Positions 30,207 through 39,909 of a DNA stretch of 64,000 nucleotides are shown piece by piece (position 1 is the stretch's first letter; each line of letters begins with the position of its first letter). Made by a program: the position numbers and the translations under genes. The stretch comes from Ignavibacteriota bacterium (GTDB taxonomy: Bacteria > Bacteroidota > Ignavibacteria > Kapaibacteriales > UBA2268): positions 1,449,517 through 1,513,516 of the forward strand of contig JAHBUQ010000001.1 of NCBI GenBank assembly GCA_019637995.1. The letters are read 5' to 3'. Below the pieces are notes generated by a model, which was not told the DNA's origin, ran no database searches, and saw only the letters and a program-made list of their open reading frames with translations.

Positions 30207-30400
30207 TTATCTTGAGATTACAATATTTACTGTTTCAGTATGCGAGCCGGCTCTGCTGCTAAATTTCATAATCCAATGCAGTTACAAGAGAGTCATCAGT
30301 TTCAGGAATTAGGGTAATCAATCGTGACCATTTAAAGTTGTATCAGGTAAGAATTGGGTCAACAACCTAAAGAAGTAGATACTTAACATTATCGAAGTCA
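30207..30400 (-). pseudogene. Decayed 3' end of an unidentified gene
   Basis: The minus strand carries readable pieces in shifted frames. One reads FKWSRLITLIPETDDSLV then TALDYE; the continuing piece after a one-base shift reads FSSRAGSHTETVNIVISR and ends at a TAA (30209-30207). A third frame reads LLTQFLPDTTLNGHD. The terminator at 30151-30188 sits right behind this stop, as expected of a former gene end. The codon-like pieces resemble the end of a secreted beta-rich protein, but no family can be named. Confidence 0.45.
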
Positions 30401-30452
30401 TAATCCCTACATTTGAAGTATCTTTATGTTTAAATTGTACTTCCTTTCTCAG

Positions 30453-31790
30453 CTATGGAGTAAGCACAATAGTAACTTTTGTCATATCGGTAATTGCATC
30501 ATAAGATATCATATTCTCTTTACTTTTCTTAATTGGATAATTATTTTCAAAATCCCGATTATAAACTGAAACAGAATAGTTATAAGTAAATGAAAAATCA
30601 TCCTTTGTCAGAATAAATTCTGCTTCCAACTCACCTGTTACAGGATTTATTTTGTAAGGAATTCCTGTTTCGGTTTTGAAAAACAAATTCAGTTTATTAT
30701 ATACTCCAAAGCTATTAGAACCAATAGACTTTTCCTCTGATAACTGATTTATATGTAATGTATTGGTAGCTGAGTGAATTATAAAAATTGCTGCAAATCG
30801 TGAATAATATGGAGCATATTTATCTCCTGTCAAAATAACTTTGCAAAATTTAACAAGATTATTAAAATTAATTTCTTCATTACATTTACTAACAAATGGA
30901 GGCGACGCGTTATCAACAGCAAGTATAAATTCTAAATTTAAATTCTTTTCTAAATCATTCGTATCAATTCGCTTGATGGTATAATCGGGATTATACCACT
31001 CAACAATTTCGTTGGTTCCAATTTGCAGATTTTCAATTTTCACATTACCTGTCCGAAAATTAAATTCAGCATTATCTTTGAAAAAAAACTCGATAATTTC
31101 AATATCGTTTAATGATTCCACTTCAACAGTATCAGGAATATGCGCCAATGTAAATGGATGTGCTATAAAACGAAAACCTCCATCAGAACTAAAGATTTGA
31201 GGTGTTTCACTGAAATTATTATTAAATGGTTTGCTTAAAAATATCTCGTTATTAAACATAATAAATGGATATTTAATGAATTCTGAAAAAGCATTTTTTT
31301 GTATCAAAATAACATAAAATCCGTCTGATAAACTTTTAACAGGCAGATTCAAATTATTAACACCATCTTGAAGATTCAAATTATTCTTTGCAATTTCTTT
31401 GCCGCCAATATCTACGATAATGAGCCTGCCCAAATTTATGCCGGTATTATAAATAGTTAGATTAAAACAACTTTGAGAAAAATTTATATCCATCAAATTC
31501 AAACCATTTTTGATTTTATTATCTTGTTTAATACTTGTTAAAATTAATTCTTCTTTATTAATCACATTATTAAAAAAATCAAGCGTATATCCGGTTTGAT
31601 AATTAGTTATTTCCAACTTCTTTATTGATTTTGGTATTTGATTTGAATGCGATTTAGCTCTGTAAGAAAAACCGTTGAATTCTATAAGCTCACTCTGTGA
31701 AAAGAGATTATAGGAAAAAAAGCATAAAATCAATATAACAAAACAAATATTGGAAATCATTTTTTTTGACTTTTCCATTTTCATTTCCAT
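30453..31790 (-). CDS. Secreted protein with an internal T9SS-sorting-like domain, function unknown
   Basis: A 445-residue protein with a signal peptide (hydrophobic stretch about 13-31, ending NLFSQ). Residues about 105-180 look like a T9SS type A sorting fold (FNLTIYNTGINLG, KEIAKNNLNLQDG, LSDGFYVILIQKN), but they lie in the N-terminal third rather than at the end. The rest is beta-rich and unassigned, with the C-terminus reading TKVTIVLTP. Start is the ATG at 31790 (MEMKMEK), with ATGs at 31784 and 31778 as alternatives. A decayed gene fragment follows on the same strand. Confidence 0.6.
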   Translation of the reverse strand: MEMKMEKSKKMISNICFVILILCFFSYNLFSQSELIEFNGFSYRAKSHSNQIPKSIKKLEITNYQTGYTLDFFNNVINKEELILTSIKQDNKIKNGLNLMDINFSQSCFNLTIYNTGINLGRLIIVDIGGKEIAKNNLNLQDGVNNLNLPVKSLSDGFYVILIQKNAFSEFIKYPFIMFNNEIFLSKPFNNNFSETPQIFSSDGGFRFIAHPFTLAHIPDTVEVESLNDIEIIEFFFKDNAEFNFRTGNVKIENLQIGTNEIVEWYNPDYTIKRIDTNDLEKNLNLEFILAVDNASPPFVSKCNEEINFNNLVKFCKVILTGDKYAPYYSRFAAIFIIHSATNTLHINQLSEEKSIGSNSFGVYNKLNLFFKTETGIPYKINPVTGELEAEFILTKDDFSFTYNYSVSVYNRDFENNYPIKKSKENMISYDAITDMTKVTIVLTP

Positions 31791-31807
31791 TATTAATTGT
31801 CAATTAT

Positions 31808-31815
31808 CAAAAGTA
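31808..31815 (-). promoter_or_regulatory. Candidate -7 box for the secreted-protein gene
   Basis: The minus strand reads TACTTTTG here, matching TAnnTTTG, 18 nt before the ATG at 31790. No good -33 box is seen. Confidence 0.35.
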
Positions 31816-31971
31816 AGTATTTTTCTTGTAATAAAAAAAAAGAATAGTTGAAAATCATAATATTTAAAAATGATTATTATTAATTTGAATAATATAATGC
31901 GGAAACCGGCTATTTTATTTAAATTGCCGATACAAAAAAGCTCTAATACTTGTGAGTACTACAGTAAAACT

Positions 31972-32562
31972 CTATTTTTCAATTAGTCCTCTACCTTTTT
32001 TTATAATCAACTCTTCGTTTTTCAATTTGATGAATAAAGCATCTAAAACACCGTTGACAAAATAACCGCTTTTGTTAGTAGAGTATTTCTTGGCTATATC
32101 AATAATTTCGTTGATGGTAACTTTGGGAGGAATTTCTTCAAAATACTGAAATTCGGCACGTGCAATATGAATTAAAATTCTGTCAATTAGATTTATTCTT
32201 TCCAACTCCCAGTTATTCGACATACCTTTGATTCTTTCGTCAGTATCCATTGATGAAATCAGGACTTTTTCAATCAAATTCTTTAGGAAATTCAGGTCAC
32301 CGGATGACCATTTAATTGGAATATCTGCTTCGAGTTCAAATACTTCCTCAGGTTTGAGAATTTTATCTTTAAGAATTTCTTCAACTTCATCTCCAAAATT
32401 GAATTCTCTGTCAACAGAGTGGGATATAATGGTTTCGAGGTCAGACTTGGATAGCATGTATGCAAAAAGAATTTGCAGAACTTTTTCTCGGGCAAGCCTT
32501 CTGCTGCCTCTGACAACTTTCGTCTTACTTAATGGATATATATTCGATAAATCTTCAGTCAC
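31972..32562 (-). CDS. nusB: Transcription antitermination protein NusB
   Basis: A 196-residue all-helical protein. N-terminal RRLAREKVLQILFAY (about 22-36) is the NusB RNA-binding helix. C-terminal PPKVTINEIIDIAKKY and KSGYFVNGVLDAL are the conserved NusB signatures. NusB with NusE binds boxA of rRNA leaders. It is longer than E. coli NusB (139 aa), with the extra residues before and in the middle of the domain, as in many Bacteroidota. GTG start at 32562. Alone, divergent from the OmpA gene. Confidence 0.92.
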   Translation of the reverse strand: MTEDLSNIYPLSKTKVVRGSRRLAREKVLQILFAYMLSKSDLETIISHSVDREFNFGDEVEEILKDKILKPEEVFELEADIPIKWSSGDLNFLKNLIEKVLISSMDTDERIKGMSNNWELERINLIDRILIHIARAEFQYFEEIPPKVTINEIIDIAKKYSTNKSGYFVNGVLDALFIKLKNEELIIKKGRGLIEK

Positions 32563-32679
32563 TTTATTCGTTTTATGTTAAGGAACACCAAAATTTTAAA
32601 CACGAATATTCATTGATAATAGTTTGTATATCATGTTTATTTAAATATTTATTTATTTTTTTTAATGTAAATAAGTGAT

Positions 32680-32687
32680 TATATTTG
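32680..32687 (+). promoter_or_regulatory. Candidate -7 box for the OmpA-family gene
   Basis: TATATTTG matches TAnnTTTG and would give a leader of roughly 65 nt before the ATG at 32759. No -33 TTTG is visible. Confidence 0.4.
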
Positions 32688-32758
32688 TAAATTCTTAATT
32701 AAGTATTTGAGATTTTTATTTATAGAAAATTCATTAAGCAATATATATTTGAGAAATC

Positions 32759-34903
32759 ATGAAAAAACTTGTACTTGTTATGTTTATATTCTCAAGCTTA
32801 GGTTTGCAGTCTGAGTCCGATAGTCTTAAGAGCACTTACGGATTTTACATTAATTTTTTGCTTAATCTTCATGATGCTGATTTCAGCCGCATTCCTGACT
32901 GTCCCAGCTGCTCTCCGGGCTTCAGGACAGGTTTGGGCTTTGGTCCGGCTTTTGGTCTGCTATACGAGTACCCGCTTAAAAGAAATTATTCCATAGGAGC
33001 AAGAGCATCATTCCAAAATATAAGCGGACTTCTGAAAGCAAGTGAAATTACAACAGTTATAGTTAATAGTCAGGATGTAACAGGGGAGTTTGAGCATACA
33101 ATTGACGGTAGTTTGACTATTGCGGGACTTGAGCCTTATTTTCTGTACAAGCTCAATGATAATATTAGCCTTTCATTAGGATTAAATTTTTCGACATTAA
33201 TTTCAAAAGATTATTCGCAGAAGGAACAGATTGTTCGCCCAGCAAACATAGGAACTTTTGTTGATGAAAATGGAAACGATACATTCAGCCGGACAAGAAA
33301 CGAGTTTTCAGGAGAACTTCAGGCTGCCTCAAGCATCTTCATAGCACCTGTTATCGGAGTTTCATACAAATTCCCATTAAATAATAAAGGTACATGGAAT
33401 GCTCATCCTGAGTTGAGTTATCAACTTGGCATAACTAATATTGTTGATGACCCGCTTGTAAACCGCTGGACTGTAAACTCGCTCAGAGCAGGTATTGCAA
33501 TAAAATATACGCCTGAATACCGCAAACCCAAAATTAGGCAATATGAAAAAATTGAAAAAATTGATACTTTATACTTAGAAAATGAATTAATAACATCTAA
33601 CCAATTTAAATCGGGACAAGCACTTTTAACAAAATCAGTTGATGAAAACGATGATTTTATAATTGAAACTGAAAAAATATTTCGTACTGATACAATTTTC
33701 AGTCCACGTAGTTATGCTCTTTCTGCAACTATATCTGCTGTTGGGCTGACAGATGATTTTGAAGAAGTGCCTAAACCAAAATTTGTTATTGAGGAATTTT
33801 CTACTTCAAGACTTCAACCGTTACTGAATTACATTTTTTTTGATTCTCTGAGCAGTGAAATTAATCCAAGATATTCACAATTAAGTAAAAACGAAGTCAG
33901 CAGATTCAGTATGGATTCATTATTTGATTCGGATGTTATTAGCACATATCACCAACTCCTGAACATTATCGGCAAGAGAATGATTGAATTCCCTGAAGCA
34001 AATATCACTCTCATTGGTTGCAATGACGGCTTGATAGAAAAAGATTATGGCGATTTGTCAGCACTCAGAGCTGAATCTATAAAAAAATATTTAACTGAAA
34101 TATGGAATATTTCTGATAGTAGAATTATGATAACAGCACAGAACTTACCAGAAAAAGCCTCAACCCCTATAACTGATCATGAAAAAGCGCAGGAAAACAG
34201 GCGTGTTGAAATTAATTCCAATAATCCTGAAATAACAAAACCAGTTTTTGCGACGTATAATTTTAGGACAACAAGTATTCCGGGAATTAGATTCAAGCCG
34301 GATATTAATTCCGAAGCCGGTTTGAAAAGCTGGGAAATTGATGTAACTCAAGATAATTTCACACTTAAAAGATTTAATTTTGGGGAAGGATTTATGGAAA
34401 GTGTTGACTGGATGCTTGACGAAGACAAACGTAGTATTCCTGTTTTGGATAAACCTCTTGAATTTACTCTTACTGCATACGATATTAAATCAAACAAAGC
34501 AGTATCTGACAAGGGCATAATCGAAATTGAGCAAATTACTGTTCAGAAAAAACGAACTTCAGGTGTGGCAGATAAACAAATTGACAATTATAGTTTGATA
34601 CTTTTTGATTTTGATAAATCTGATATCAGCTTCAATAATAAAGAGATTATTGGTTTTGTTAAAAGCCGACTAAACGCTGACTCAAAAGTTGAAATTACAG
34701 GCTATACTGACAGAACCGGAGATGATACGTACAACAAGCGTCTTTCAGAGCGTAGAGCCTCTACTGTGAATGGAGAACTGAAACATAAGGGAAGCACATT
34801 CAAGGGCATTGGAAAAGAAATTCTCCTTTATGATAATGATTTTCCAGAAGGCAGATTTTATTGCAGAACTGTAAATATTAGAGTAGAAAACGAAATTAAG
34901 TGA
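32759..34903 (+). CDS. OmpA-family outer-membrane protein with two OmpA-like domains
   Basis: A 714-residue protein. A short signal peptide (about 1-18) is followed by a beta-barrel-like region (20-260: GLGFGPAFGLLYEYPLKRNY, IAPVIGVSYKFP, LRAGIAIKY). A first, degenerate OmpA-like domain lies at about 355-490 (LNYIFFDSLSSEINP, ALRAESIKKYL, QENRRVEI). A second, canonical one is at about 600-714 (LILFDFDKSDIS, VEITGYTDRTGDDTYNKRLS, RRAS). OmpA domains bind peptidoglycan, so it likely ties the outer membrane to the wall. Alone on the plus strand. Confidence 0.85.
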   Translation: MKKLVLVMFIFSSLGLQSESDSLKSTYGFYINFLLNLHDADFSRIPDCPSCSPGFRTGLGFGPAFGLLYEYPLKRNYSIGARASFQNISGLLKASEITTVIVNSQDVTGEFEHTIDGSLTIAGLEPYFLYKLNDNISLSLGLNFSTLISKDYSQKEQIVRPANIGTFVDENGNDTFSRTRNEFSGELQAASSIFIAPVIGVSYKFPLNNKGTWNAHPELSYQLGITNIVDDPLVNRWTVNSLRAGIAIKYTPEYRKPKIRQYEKIEKIDTLYLENELITSNQFKSGQALLTKSVDENDDFIIETEKIFRTDTIFSPRSYALSATISAVGLTDDFEEVPKPKFVIEEFSTSRLQPLLNYIFFDSLSSEINPRYSQLSKNEVSRFSMDSLFDSDVISTYHQLLNIIGKRMIEFPEANITLIGCNDGLIEKDYGDLSALRAESIKKYLTEIWNISDSRIMITAQNLPEKASTPITDHEKAQENRRVEINSNNPEITKPVFATYNFRTTSIPGIRFKPDINSEAGLKSWEIDVTQDNFTLKRFNFGEGFMESVDWMLDEDKRSIPVLDKPLEFTLTAYDIKSNKAVSDKGIIEIEQITVQKKRTSGVADKQIDNYSLILFDFDKSDISFNNKEIIGFVKSRLNADSKVEITGYTDRTGDDTYNKRLSERRASTVNGELKHKGSTFKGIGKEILLYDNDFPEGRFYCRTVNIRVENEIK

Positions 34904-34922
34904 TTTATCGGAAATATTTTTA

Positions 34923-34930
34923 TATTTTTG
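34923..34930 (+). promoter_or_regulatory. Candidate -7 box for ruvA
   Basis: TATTTTTG followed by TAC, as at the tRNA promoter. It is 44 nt before the ruvA ATG. Confidence 0.35.
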
Positions 34931-34974
34931 TACCGGTTGCTTTGATACATTATTTAAAACTATAAAGATATAAG

Positions 34975-35574
34975 ATGATAGCAAGTTTGAACGGTAAATT
35001 AATAAGCAGAAGTACCACTGCTGCTGTCGTAGAATGCGGCGGTGTAGGGTATTTTGTAAATGTGTCAATAGCAACATCCGATAAATTGCCTGAAATCGGA
35101 CAGAATGTTTTTTTACTTACAGTTTTCCAAATGCGGGAAGATGCAGTAAACCTGTATGGATTTTCATCAGAAAGTGAGCGTGAAGCTTTCAATATGCTGA
35201 CTTCAGTATCAGGTATAGGTGCAAAAACATCATTAGGAATACTTTCATCTGTATCACCCGAATCACTTTCAAATTTCATAATTAACCAAAATCTGCCGGC
35301 ACTTCAGAAAATGCCAGGTATTGGTAAAAAAACAGCTGAGAGACTTTGCTTTGAGCTTCGCGACAAAGCAATTAATCTCTTAGGTTCCGACAGTTCAATT
35401 AGTCCGGTTACCCCGAATCAGGCAATTGTCAATGAATCAGTTGCTGCTCTGATTGCTCTCGGATATAACAAAAATACTGCCGAAAAAGCTGTGAAATCTG
35501 CTCAAAGCTCAATTTCAGGCGAACTTAAAATTGAAAATCTTATAAAAGTTGCTTTAAAATATACGATGAATTAA
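34975..35574 (+). CDS. ruvA: Holliday junction DNA helicase subunit RuvA
   Basis: A 199-residue RuvA. Domain I is an OB fold (MIASLNGKLI, VVECGGVGYFVNV). Domain II holds the two helix-hairpin-helix motifs (SVSGIGAKTSLGIL and KMPGIGKKTAERLCFEL), which bind junction DNA. Domain III is the short C-terminal bundle (AALIALGYNKNTAEKAV) that contacts RuvB. ruvB and ruvC are not adjacent. The next gene starts 1 nt after the stop. Confidence 0.95.
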   Translation: MIASLNGKLISRSTTAAVVECGGVGYFVNVSIATSDKLPEIGQNVFLLTVFQMREDAVNLYGFSSESEREAFNMLTSVSGIGAKTSLGILSSVSPESLSNFIINQNLPALQKMPGIGKKTAERLCFELRDKAINLLGSDSSISPVTPNQAIVNESVAALIALGYNKNTAEKAVKSAQSSISGELKIENLIKVALKYTMN

Positions 35575-35575
35575 T

Positions 35576-36319
35576 ATGCTTATAATTCCATCATTTGAAC
35601 TCGAAAATGGCGTTTGTACGCAATGTATCAGCGGTGAACCCGGCACCGAATCGTTATACACAGAATTGCAGCATAAACCTGAAGAACTTATCAAGCTACT
35701 TCGCAGAGAAAATTTTAAAGCACTGCATATAATTGACAAAGACTCACTTATCCATGGTAAAGAAATTGATTTTGGACTAATTCAAAAAATTACCAGTGCT
35801 GTTGATATTCCGGTTGAGCTTCATGCTGATTTCAAAAGCCTGACCGACTGCAGTCTTGCCTTCGAAGCAGGGCTTTACAGGCTTGTTTTGAGCAATGAAC
35901 TTCTTGCAGATGTGGAATGTTGTCGTGAAATTATAGCTGAATTCAAACCTTCCAGAATTTGTTTTGCCGTAATTATAGAATCAGGTAACCTTTATAACGA
36001 AAAATTACGTAATATTTTTTCTCCACAGGAATTATTGGAAAATCTTCAAAAATCCGACGCAAAAAGGATACTTATAGGTACGAATGAAAGTATATACTTA
36101 CATTCTGATTTTGACAGATCAATTTTTGATATTATTGCAAATAATCATAATATCAAATTTACTTTGTATGGTGGTATAAATACACCTGAATTACTTTGGG
36201 AAATAAATTCTAAAAAAACAGTCAATATTGACTCTGTAATTATTGGTCAGGCAATATTCAGCAATGCTTTTCCATGTCAAAAAATATGGCGTTTGATAGA
36301 AGCTGAATTAGAAAAATAA
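35576..36319 (+). CDS. HisA-like TIM-barrel protein with altered active site
   Basis: A 247-residue relative of HisA, the ProFAR isomerase of histidine synthesis. The N-terminus MLIIPSFELENGVCTQ aligns with the HisA start (IPAIDI), but catalytic Asp8 is Glu. LHIIDKDSLIHG matches the second beta strand. The C-terminal phosphate site YGGINTPE and DSVIIGQAIF are kept. The strand normally bearing the second catalytic Asp reads FAVIIESG, apparently without it. It is therefore a barrel of the HisA/HisF group with a probably different or lost reaction. No his genes are nearby. It is transcribed with ruvA. Confidence 0.7.
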   Translation: MLIIPSFELENGVCTQCISGEPGTESLYTELQHKPEELIKLLRRENFKALHIIDKDSLIHGKEIDFGLIQKITSAVDIPVELHADFKSLTDCSLAFEAGLYRLVLSNELLADVECCREIIAEFKPSRICFAVIIESGNLYNEKLRNIFSPQELLENLQKSDAKRILIGTNESIYLHSDFDRSIFDIIANNHNIKFTLYGGINTPELLWEINSKKTVNIDSVIIGQAIFSNAFPCQKIWRLIEAELEK

Positions 36320-36463
36320 TAAAAATCTTACTTTTTCGATAAATCATTTTTATTACCAAAGATTTTTTTCGTATTTTGCAATGTTTTTTAGTGCAAAAAG
36401 AGAAAATCTAAATTTTTTTTGTATTTTTCAATTTGAAATTAATTAGTATTGGAGCTTAACCTG

Positions 36464-38236
36464 ATGCCTCATATTTTCATAGATGGTAAGAAAATTGAAA
36501 CAAAGCCGGGTAAAACTATCATTGAAGCAGCCTACGATAACGGATTTCAGGTGCCGCACTTTTGTTGGCATCCGGAGCTTTCTGTTGCAGGGAACTGCCG
36601 AATGTGCCTTGTCGAAGTTGGTATGCCGAAGAGACTTCCCGACGGTTCGAACGAAGTTGACGACAATGGTAATCCCGTAGTTACTTATTTCCCTAAACTT
36701 CAGATTGCTTGTGGAACTCCGATTACTGATGGTATGTATGTAAATCTTAATAAACCAAAAGTAATCGAAGCTCAGGAAGCTGTAATGGAATTCCTTTTGA
36801 TTAATCACCCGCTGGATTGTCCTATTTGTGATGAAGCCGGAGAGTGTAAACTTCAGGAGTACGCTTTCAACCATTCTTCCGGTAAGAGCAGATTTGAAGA
36901 AACAAAAAATCACAAAGATAAACGCCAGAAATGGGGTCCAAACGTAATGTATGATGCTGAGCGTTGTATTTCTTGCTCACGCTGCATACGCTATGCTAAA
37001 GAAGTAGCTAAGCAGGATGTTCTTACATTCGTACAGAGAGGCGACCATGTTACTATTAAGCTTTCCGAAGGGACTGAATTTGATAATCCATATTCAATGA
37101 ATGTTATTGAAATATGTCCTGTTGGTGCTCTAACAAGCCCTGACTTCAGATTCAAATCAAGAGTTTGGGATATGAGTTTCAATGATTCGATATCTTTTGC
37201 AGATTCAACAGGAAGTAATACAAAATTAGGCGTTCGTAATAATGAAATTCTCCGCGTTCAGCCACGGACCAATATGTTTATCAATAAATATTGGCTAAGT
37301 GATGATGCCAGATTAAATCATTACGAATTTGTCAATAAAAACAGAATTTCCGAGCCTTCAATCAAAGTTGATGGTTTGAATCAGGTCGTTTCGTGGCAGG
37401 AAGCATATCAGGAAACTGCCAAAAGATTAGGGAAATTCAAATCAAATGAAGTATTTTTCTTGTCTTCTGCTAAGGCTACAAACGAAGATAATTATATATT
37501 TCAGAAATTTGCCCGTCAGATATTTAAATCTTCTAATATTGACTTTTTAACGCATATTGACAAATCTTTTGAAGATAAGTTCCTTGGTGTTGCCGACAGG
37601 ACACCGAATACAAACGGTGCTATCGAAACCGGTGCAAAATCTATTGAAGGAAGCCTTAAAGCTGCTGACCTTGCCGAATTGATTGACAGCGGCAGAATCA
37701 AAGCATTATTTGTAATGGAAGAGGATTTCAGAAATCACGAGCATATAATCGGACACCTTGAGAAATTGGATTTATTGGTTGTGATGTATTACAACAATAA
37801 TAAGATTACTGAAATTGCCGATATTGTGCTTGCAGCTTCTACCTATGCAGAAATTGAAGGTACCTACACAAATAAAGACAAGCGTGTTCAGCACTTAACA
37901 CCTGCACTTATTACGAAAGAAAATTTGCGGTTTATGGGTATGAAAATGAGTCGCTTGGATAAATTCGGGGCTTTCAATGACAGGTGGACACAGCATGAAG
38001 CCAGAAATTGCAAACAATCATGGAGAATTATCGCCGGAATTGCAAATGCAATGGGAGCAGCATGGAAGTATGCAAATTCTGAAGCCGTATTTGACGAAAT
38101 TGTTGAAAAAATTCCGTCATTCAAATATATGAGTTATGATAAATTAGACTTACATCAGGGATTGGTTTTAAACAGAGCCGACAGACCTGACAATGTTATG
38201 CACATTTATGAATCTCATGTGATGAAACCAGATTAA
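36464..38236 (+). CDS. nuoG: NADH-quinone oxidoreductase subunit G
   Basis: 590 residues from the ATG at 36464 (GGAG 9 nt upstream). It is the large Fe-S subunit of complex I. The N-terminal ferredoxin domain has C34, C45, C48 and C83. The His-Cys cluster NHPLDCPICDEAGEC follows, then CISCSRC with a later CPVGAL cysteine. A molybdopterin-oxidoreductase-like region fills the rest to about residue 530. It is shorter than E. coli NuoG (908 aa) because the C-terminal domain is reduced. First gene of a nuoG-nuoH-nuoI cluster. Confidence 0.93.
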   Translation: MPHIFIDGKKIETKPGKTIIEAAYDNGFQVPHFCWHPELSVAGNCRMCLVEVGMPKRLPDGSNEVDDNGNPVVTYFPKLQIACGTPITDGMYVNLNKPKVIEAQEAVMEFLLINHPLDCPICDEAGECKLQEYAFNHSSGKSRFEETKNHKDKRQKWGPNVMYDAERCISCSRCIRYAKEVAKQDVLTFVQRGDHVTIKLSEGTEFDNPYSMNVIEICPVGALTSPDFRFKSRVWDMSFNDSISFADSTGSNTKLGVRNNEILRVQPRTNMFINKYWLSDDARLNHYEFVNKNRISEPSIKVDGLNQVVSWQEAYQETAKRLGKFKSNEVFFLSSAKATNEDNYIFQKFARQIFKSSNIDFLTHIDKSFEDKFLGVADRTPNTNGAIETGAKSIEGSLKAADLAELIDSGRIKALFVMEEDFRNHEHIIGHLEKLDLLVVMYYNNNKITEIADIVLAASTYAEIEGTYTNKDKRVQHLTPALITKENLRFMGMKMSRLDKFGAFNDRWTQHEARNCKQSWRIIAGIANAMGAAWKYANSEAVFDEIVEKIPSFKYMSYDKLDLHQGLVLNRADRPDNVMHIYESHVMKPD

Positions 38237-38267
38237 GAATATTAACAATAAATTTTTATAGAATAAT

Positions 38268-39323
38268 ATGCCCGAAATACTTTGGATTGTAATTGAAGCA
38301 TCAGTCAAAGCGCTTGCATTAGTTGCAGGTATTCAGCTTATGGCTGCTCTGAATGTATATCTTGAGAGAAAAATTTCTGCATTTGCGCAGGGACGTATAG
38401 GTCCAAATCGTGTAGGACCTTTTGGAACTTTGCAACCTTTTGCAGATGTATTCAAATTATTTATGAAAGAAGATATTGTGCCAAAAAATGCTGATAAATT
38501 TTTTCATGCATTGGCACCTGTTCTTTCGTTAAGTATAGCTATTGCAGTTTGGGCTGTGATTCCTTTTTCAAGCTATATTCAAATCGGTGATAGAATCATA
38601 TATTTAGGTATAGCACCCGATATAAATATCGGTTTACTTTACATACTGGCTATGACATCAGTTGGTGTTTACGGGATTACACTTGCCGGCTGGTCGTCAA
38701 ATAATAAATATTCGCTTTTGGGTGGACTACGTTCAGCTGCACAGATGATTTCTTACGAACTATCTATGGGGCTTGCTTTAGTCGGAGTTGTTCTCATTAC
38801 AGGTTCTCTTGCAATGAATGATATTGTAAATGACCAGGTAAACAACTGGGGTGGCTGGAGATGGAATATATTCATACAGCCTGTTGGTTTTATAATATTC
38901 CTCATTGCATCATTTGCGGAGACAAATCGTGCTCCGTTTGACCTTCCTGAAGCAGAGCCTGAACTTGTCGGTGGTTTCAATACTGAATATTCCGGTATGA
39001 AATTCGGTATGTTTTTCCTTGCTGAATACGCAAATATGACAACTTCGGCTGTTCTTATCGTTTTGATATATCTTGGCGGTTGGGCATTACCTGTACCCCC
39101 TGAAACTTTAGGACTTGAGCAGGGCTCAATTCTCCTTGCAGCAGCACATTTTGGAGTATTCTTTGCAAAAGTGCTATTACTACTTTTCTTCTTCATTTGG
39201 GTCAGATGGTCAATTCCAAGATTCCGTTATGACCAGCTGATGAATTTAGGTTGGAAAGTATTGCTACCACTTGCATTGTTGAATGTATTAGTAACAGCAC
39301 TTGGAGTAATTTTTCTTAAATAA
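38268..39323 (+). CDS. nuoH: NADH-quinone oxidoreductase subunit H
   Basis: A 351-residue membrane subunit of complex I with eight predicted helices, forming part of the quinone chamber. Conserved features: ALNVYLERKISAFAQGRIGP and PNRVGPFGTLQPFADVFK near the N-terminus, SFAETNRAPFDLPEAEPELV in the middle, and RWSIPRFRYDQLM near the end. Typical length. It begins 31 nt after nuoG. Confidence 0.96.
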   Translation: MPEILWIVIEASVKALALVAGIQLMAALNVYLERKISAFAQGRIGPNRVGPFGTLQPFADVFKLFMKEDIVPKNADKFFHALAPVLSLSIAIAVWAVIPFSSYIQIGDRIIYLGIAPDINIGLLYILAMTSVGVYGITLAGWSSNNKYSLLGGLRSAAQMISYELSMGLALVGVVLITGSLAMNDIVNDQVNNWGGWRWNIFIQPVGFIIFLIASFAETNRAPFDLPEAEPELVGGFNTEYSGMKFGMFFLAEYANMTTSAVLIVLIYLGGWALPVPPETLGLEQGSILLAAAHFGVFFAKVLLLLFFFIWVRWSIPRFRYDQLMNLGWKVLLPLALLNVLVTALGVIFLK

Positions 39324-39399
39324 TTAATATTTAACAAAAACGGTTGAATCAGAACAAACCGAAAATAAGTTAAGTTAAATAAATGGAAAAGGTTGTGTT

Positions 39400-39897
39400 A
39401 TGAATAACACTAAAAATACAGAATCTGAAAGAATGAATTTTTGGGAAAAATTATATATTCCCGAGATAGCACGTGGCCTTGGCTTGACTTTAGCCGAGAT
39501 GTTCAAACCCAAGTTTACAAGACAGTATCCTGAAGAACGTTGGGAGCCTGAAGGTTCTTACCGTGGAAGACCTGTTCTAGTAAATGAAGAATCCGGCGAA
39601 CGTTGTGTTGCTTGTGGATTGTGCTCCAGAGTTTGCCCGGCGCTTGCTATTGAAGTGCAGGCAGGGGAAACCGAACGTGAAAAAGAAAGGTTCCCTACTA
39701 AATTTGAAATTAATATGCTCAGATGTATTTATTGCGGATTCTGCGAAGAAGTTTGCCCTGAAGAAGCAATTGTTATGAGCAAAGACTACGAACTTGTGTT
39801 CCAAAGTCAGGATGATGCAATTATGGACAAAGAAAAACTTCTTGTACCTGTTGCACAACTTCAGGACAGACTTGAGTTTCTAAGACAATACAGATAA
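39400..39897 (+). CDS. nuoI: NADH-quinone oxidoreductase subunit I
   Basis: A 165-residue ferredoxin-type subunit with two 4Fe-4S motifs: [12 protein letters not shown] and [12 protein letters not shown], each with the Cys spacing for clusters N6a and N6b. The N-terminal [18 protein letters not shown] is the usual NuoI lead-in. It follows nuoH by 76 nt, and a terminator follows it. The other complex I subunits are not in the window. Confidence 0.96.
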   Translation: MNNTKNTESERMNFWEKLYIPEIARGLGLTLAEMFKPKFTRQYPEERWEPEGSYRGRPVLVNEESGERCVACGLCSRVCPALAIEVQAGETEREKERFPTKFEINMLRCIYCGFCEEVCPEEAIVMSKDYELVFQSQDDAIMDKEKLLVPVAQLQDRLEFLRQYR

Positions 39898-39909
39898 TAA
39901 TATTTTTGG

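Noticed and set aside
36443..36913. Minus-strand 156-codon open frame over nuoG
   Set aside because: It is opposite the highly conserved ferredoxin domain of nuoG, with no domain of its own.
38753..39196. Minus-strand 147-codon open frame over nuoH
   Set aside because: It lies entirely antisense to a well-conserved complex I gene.
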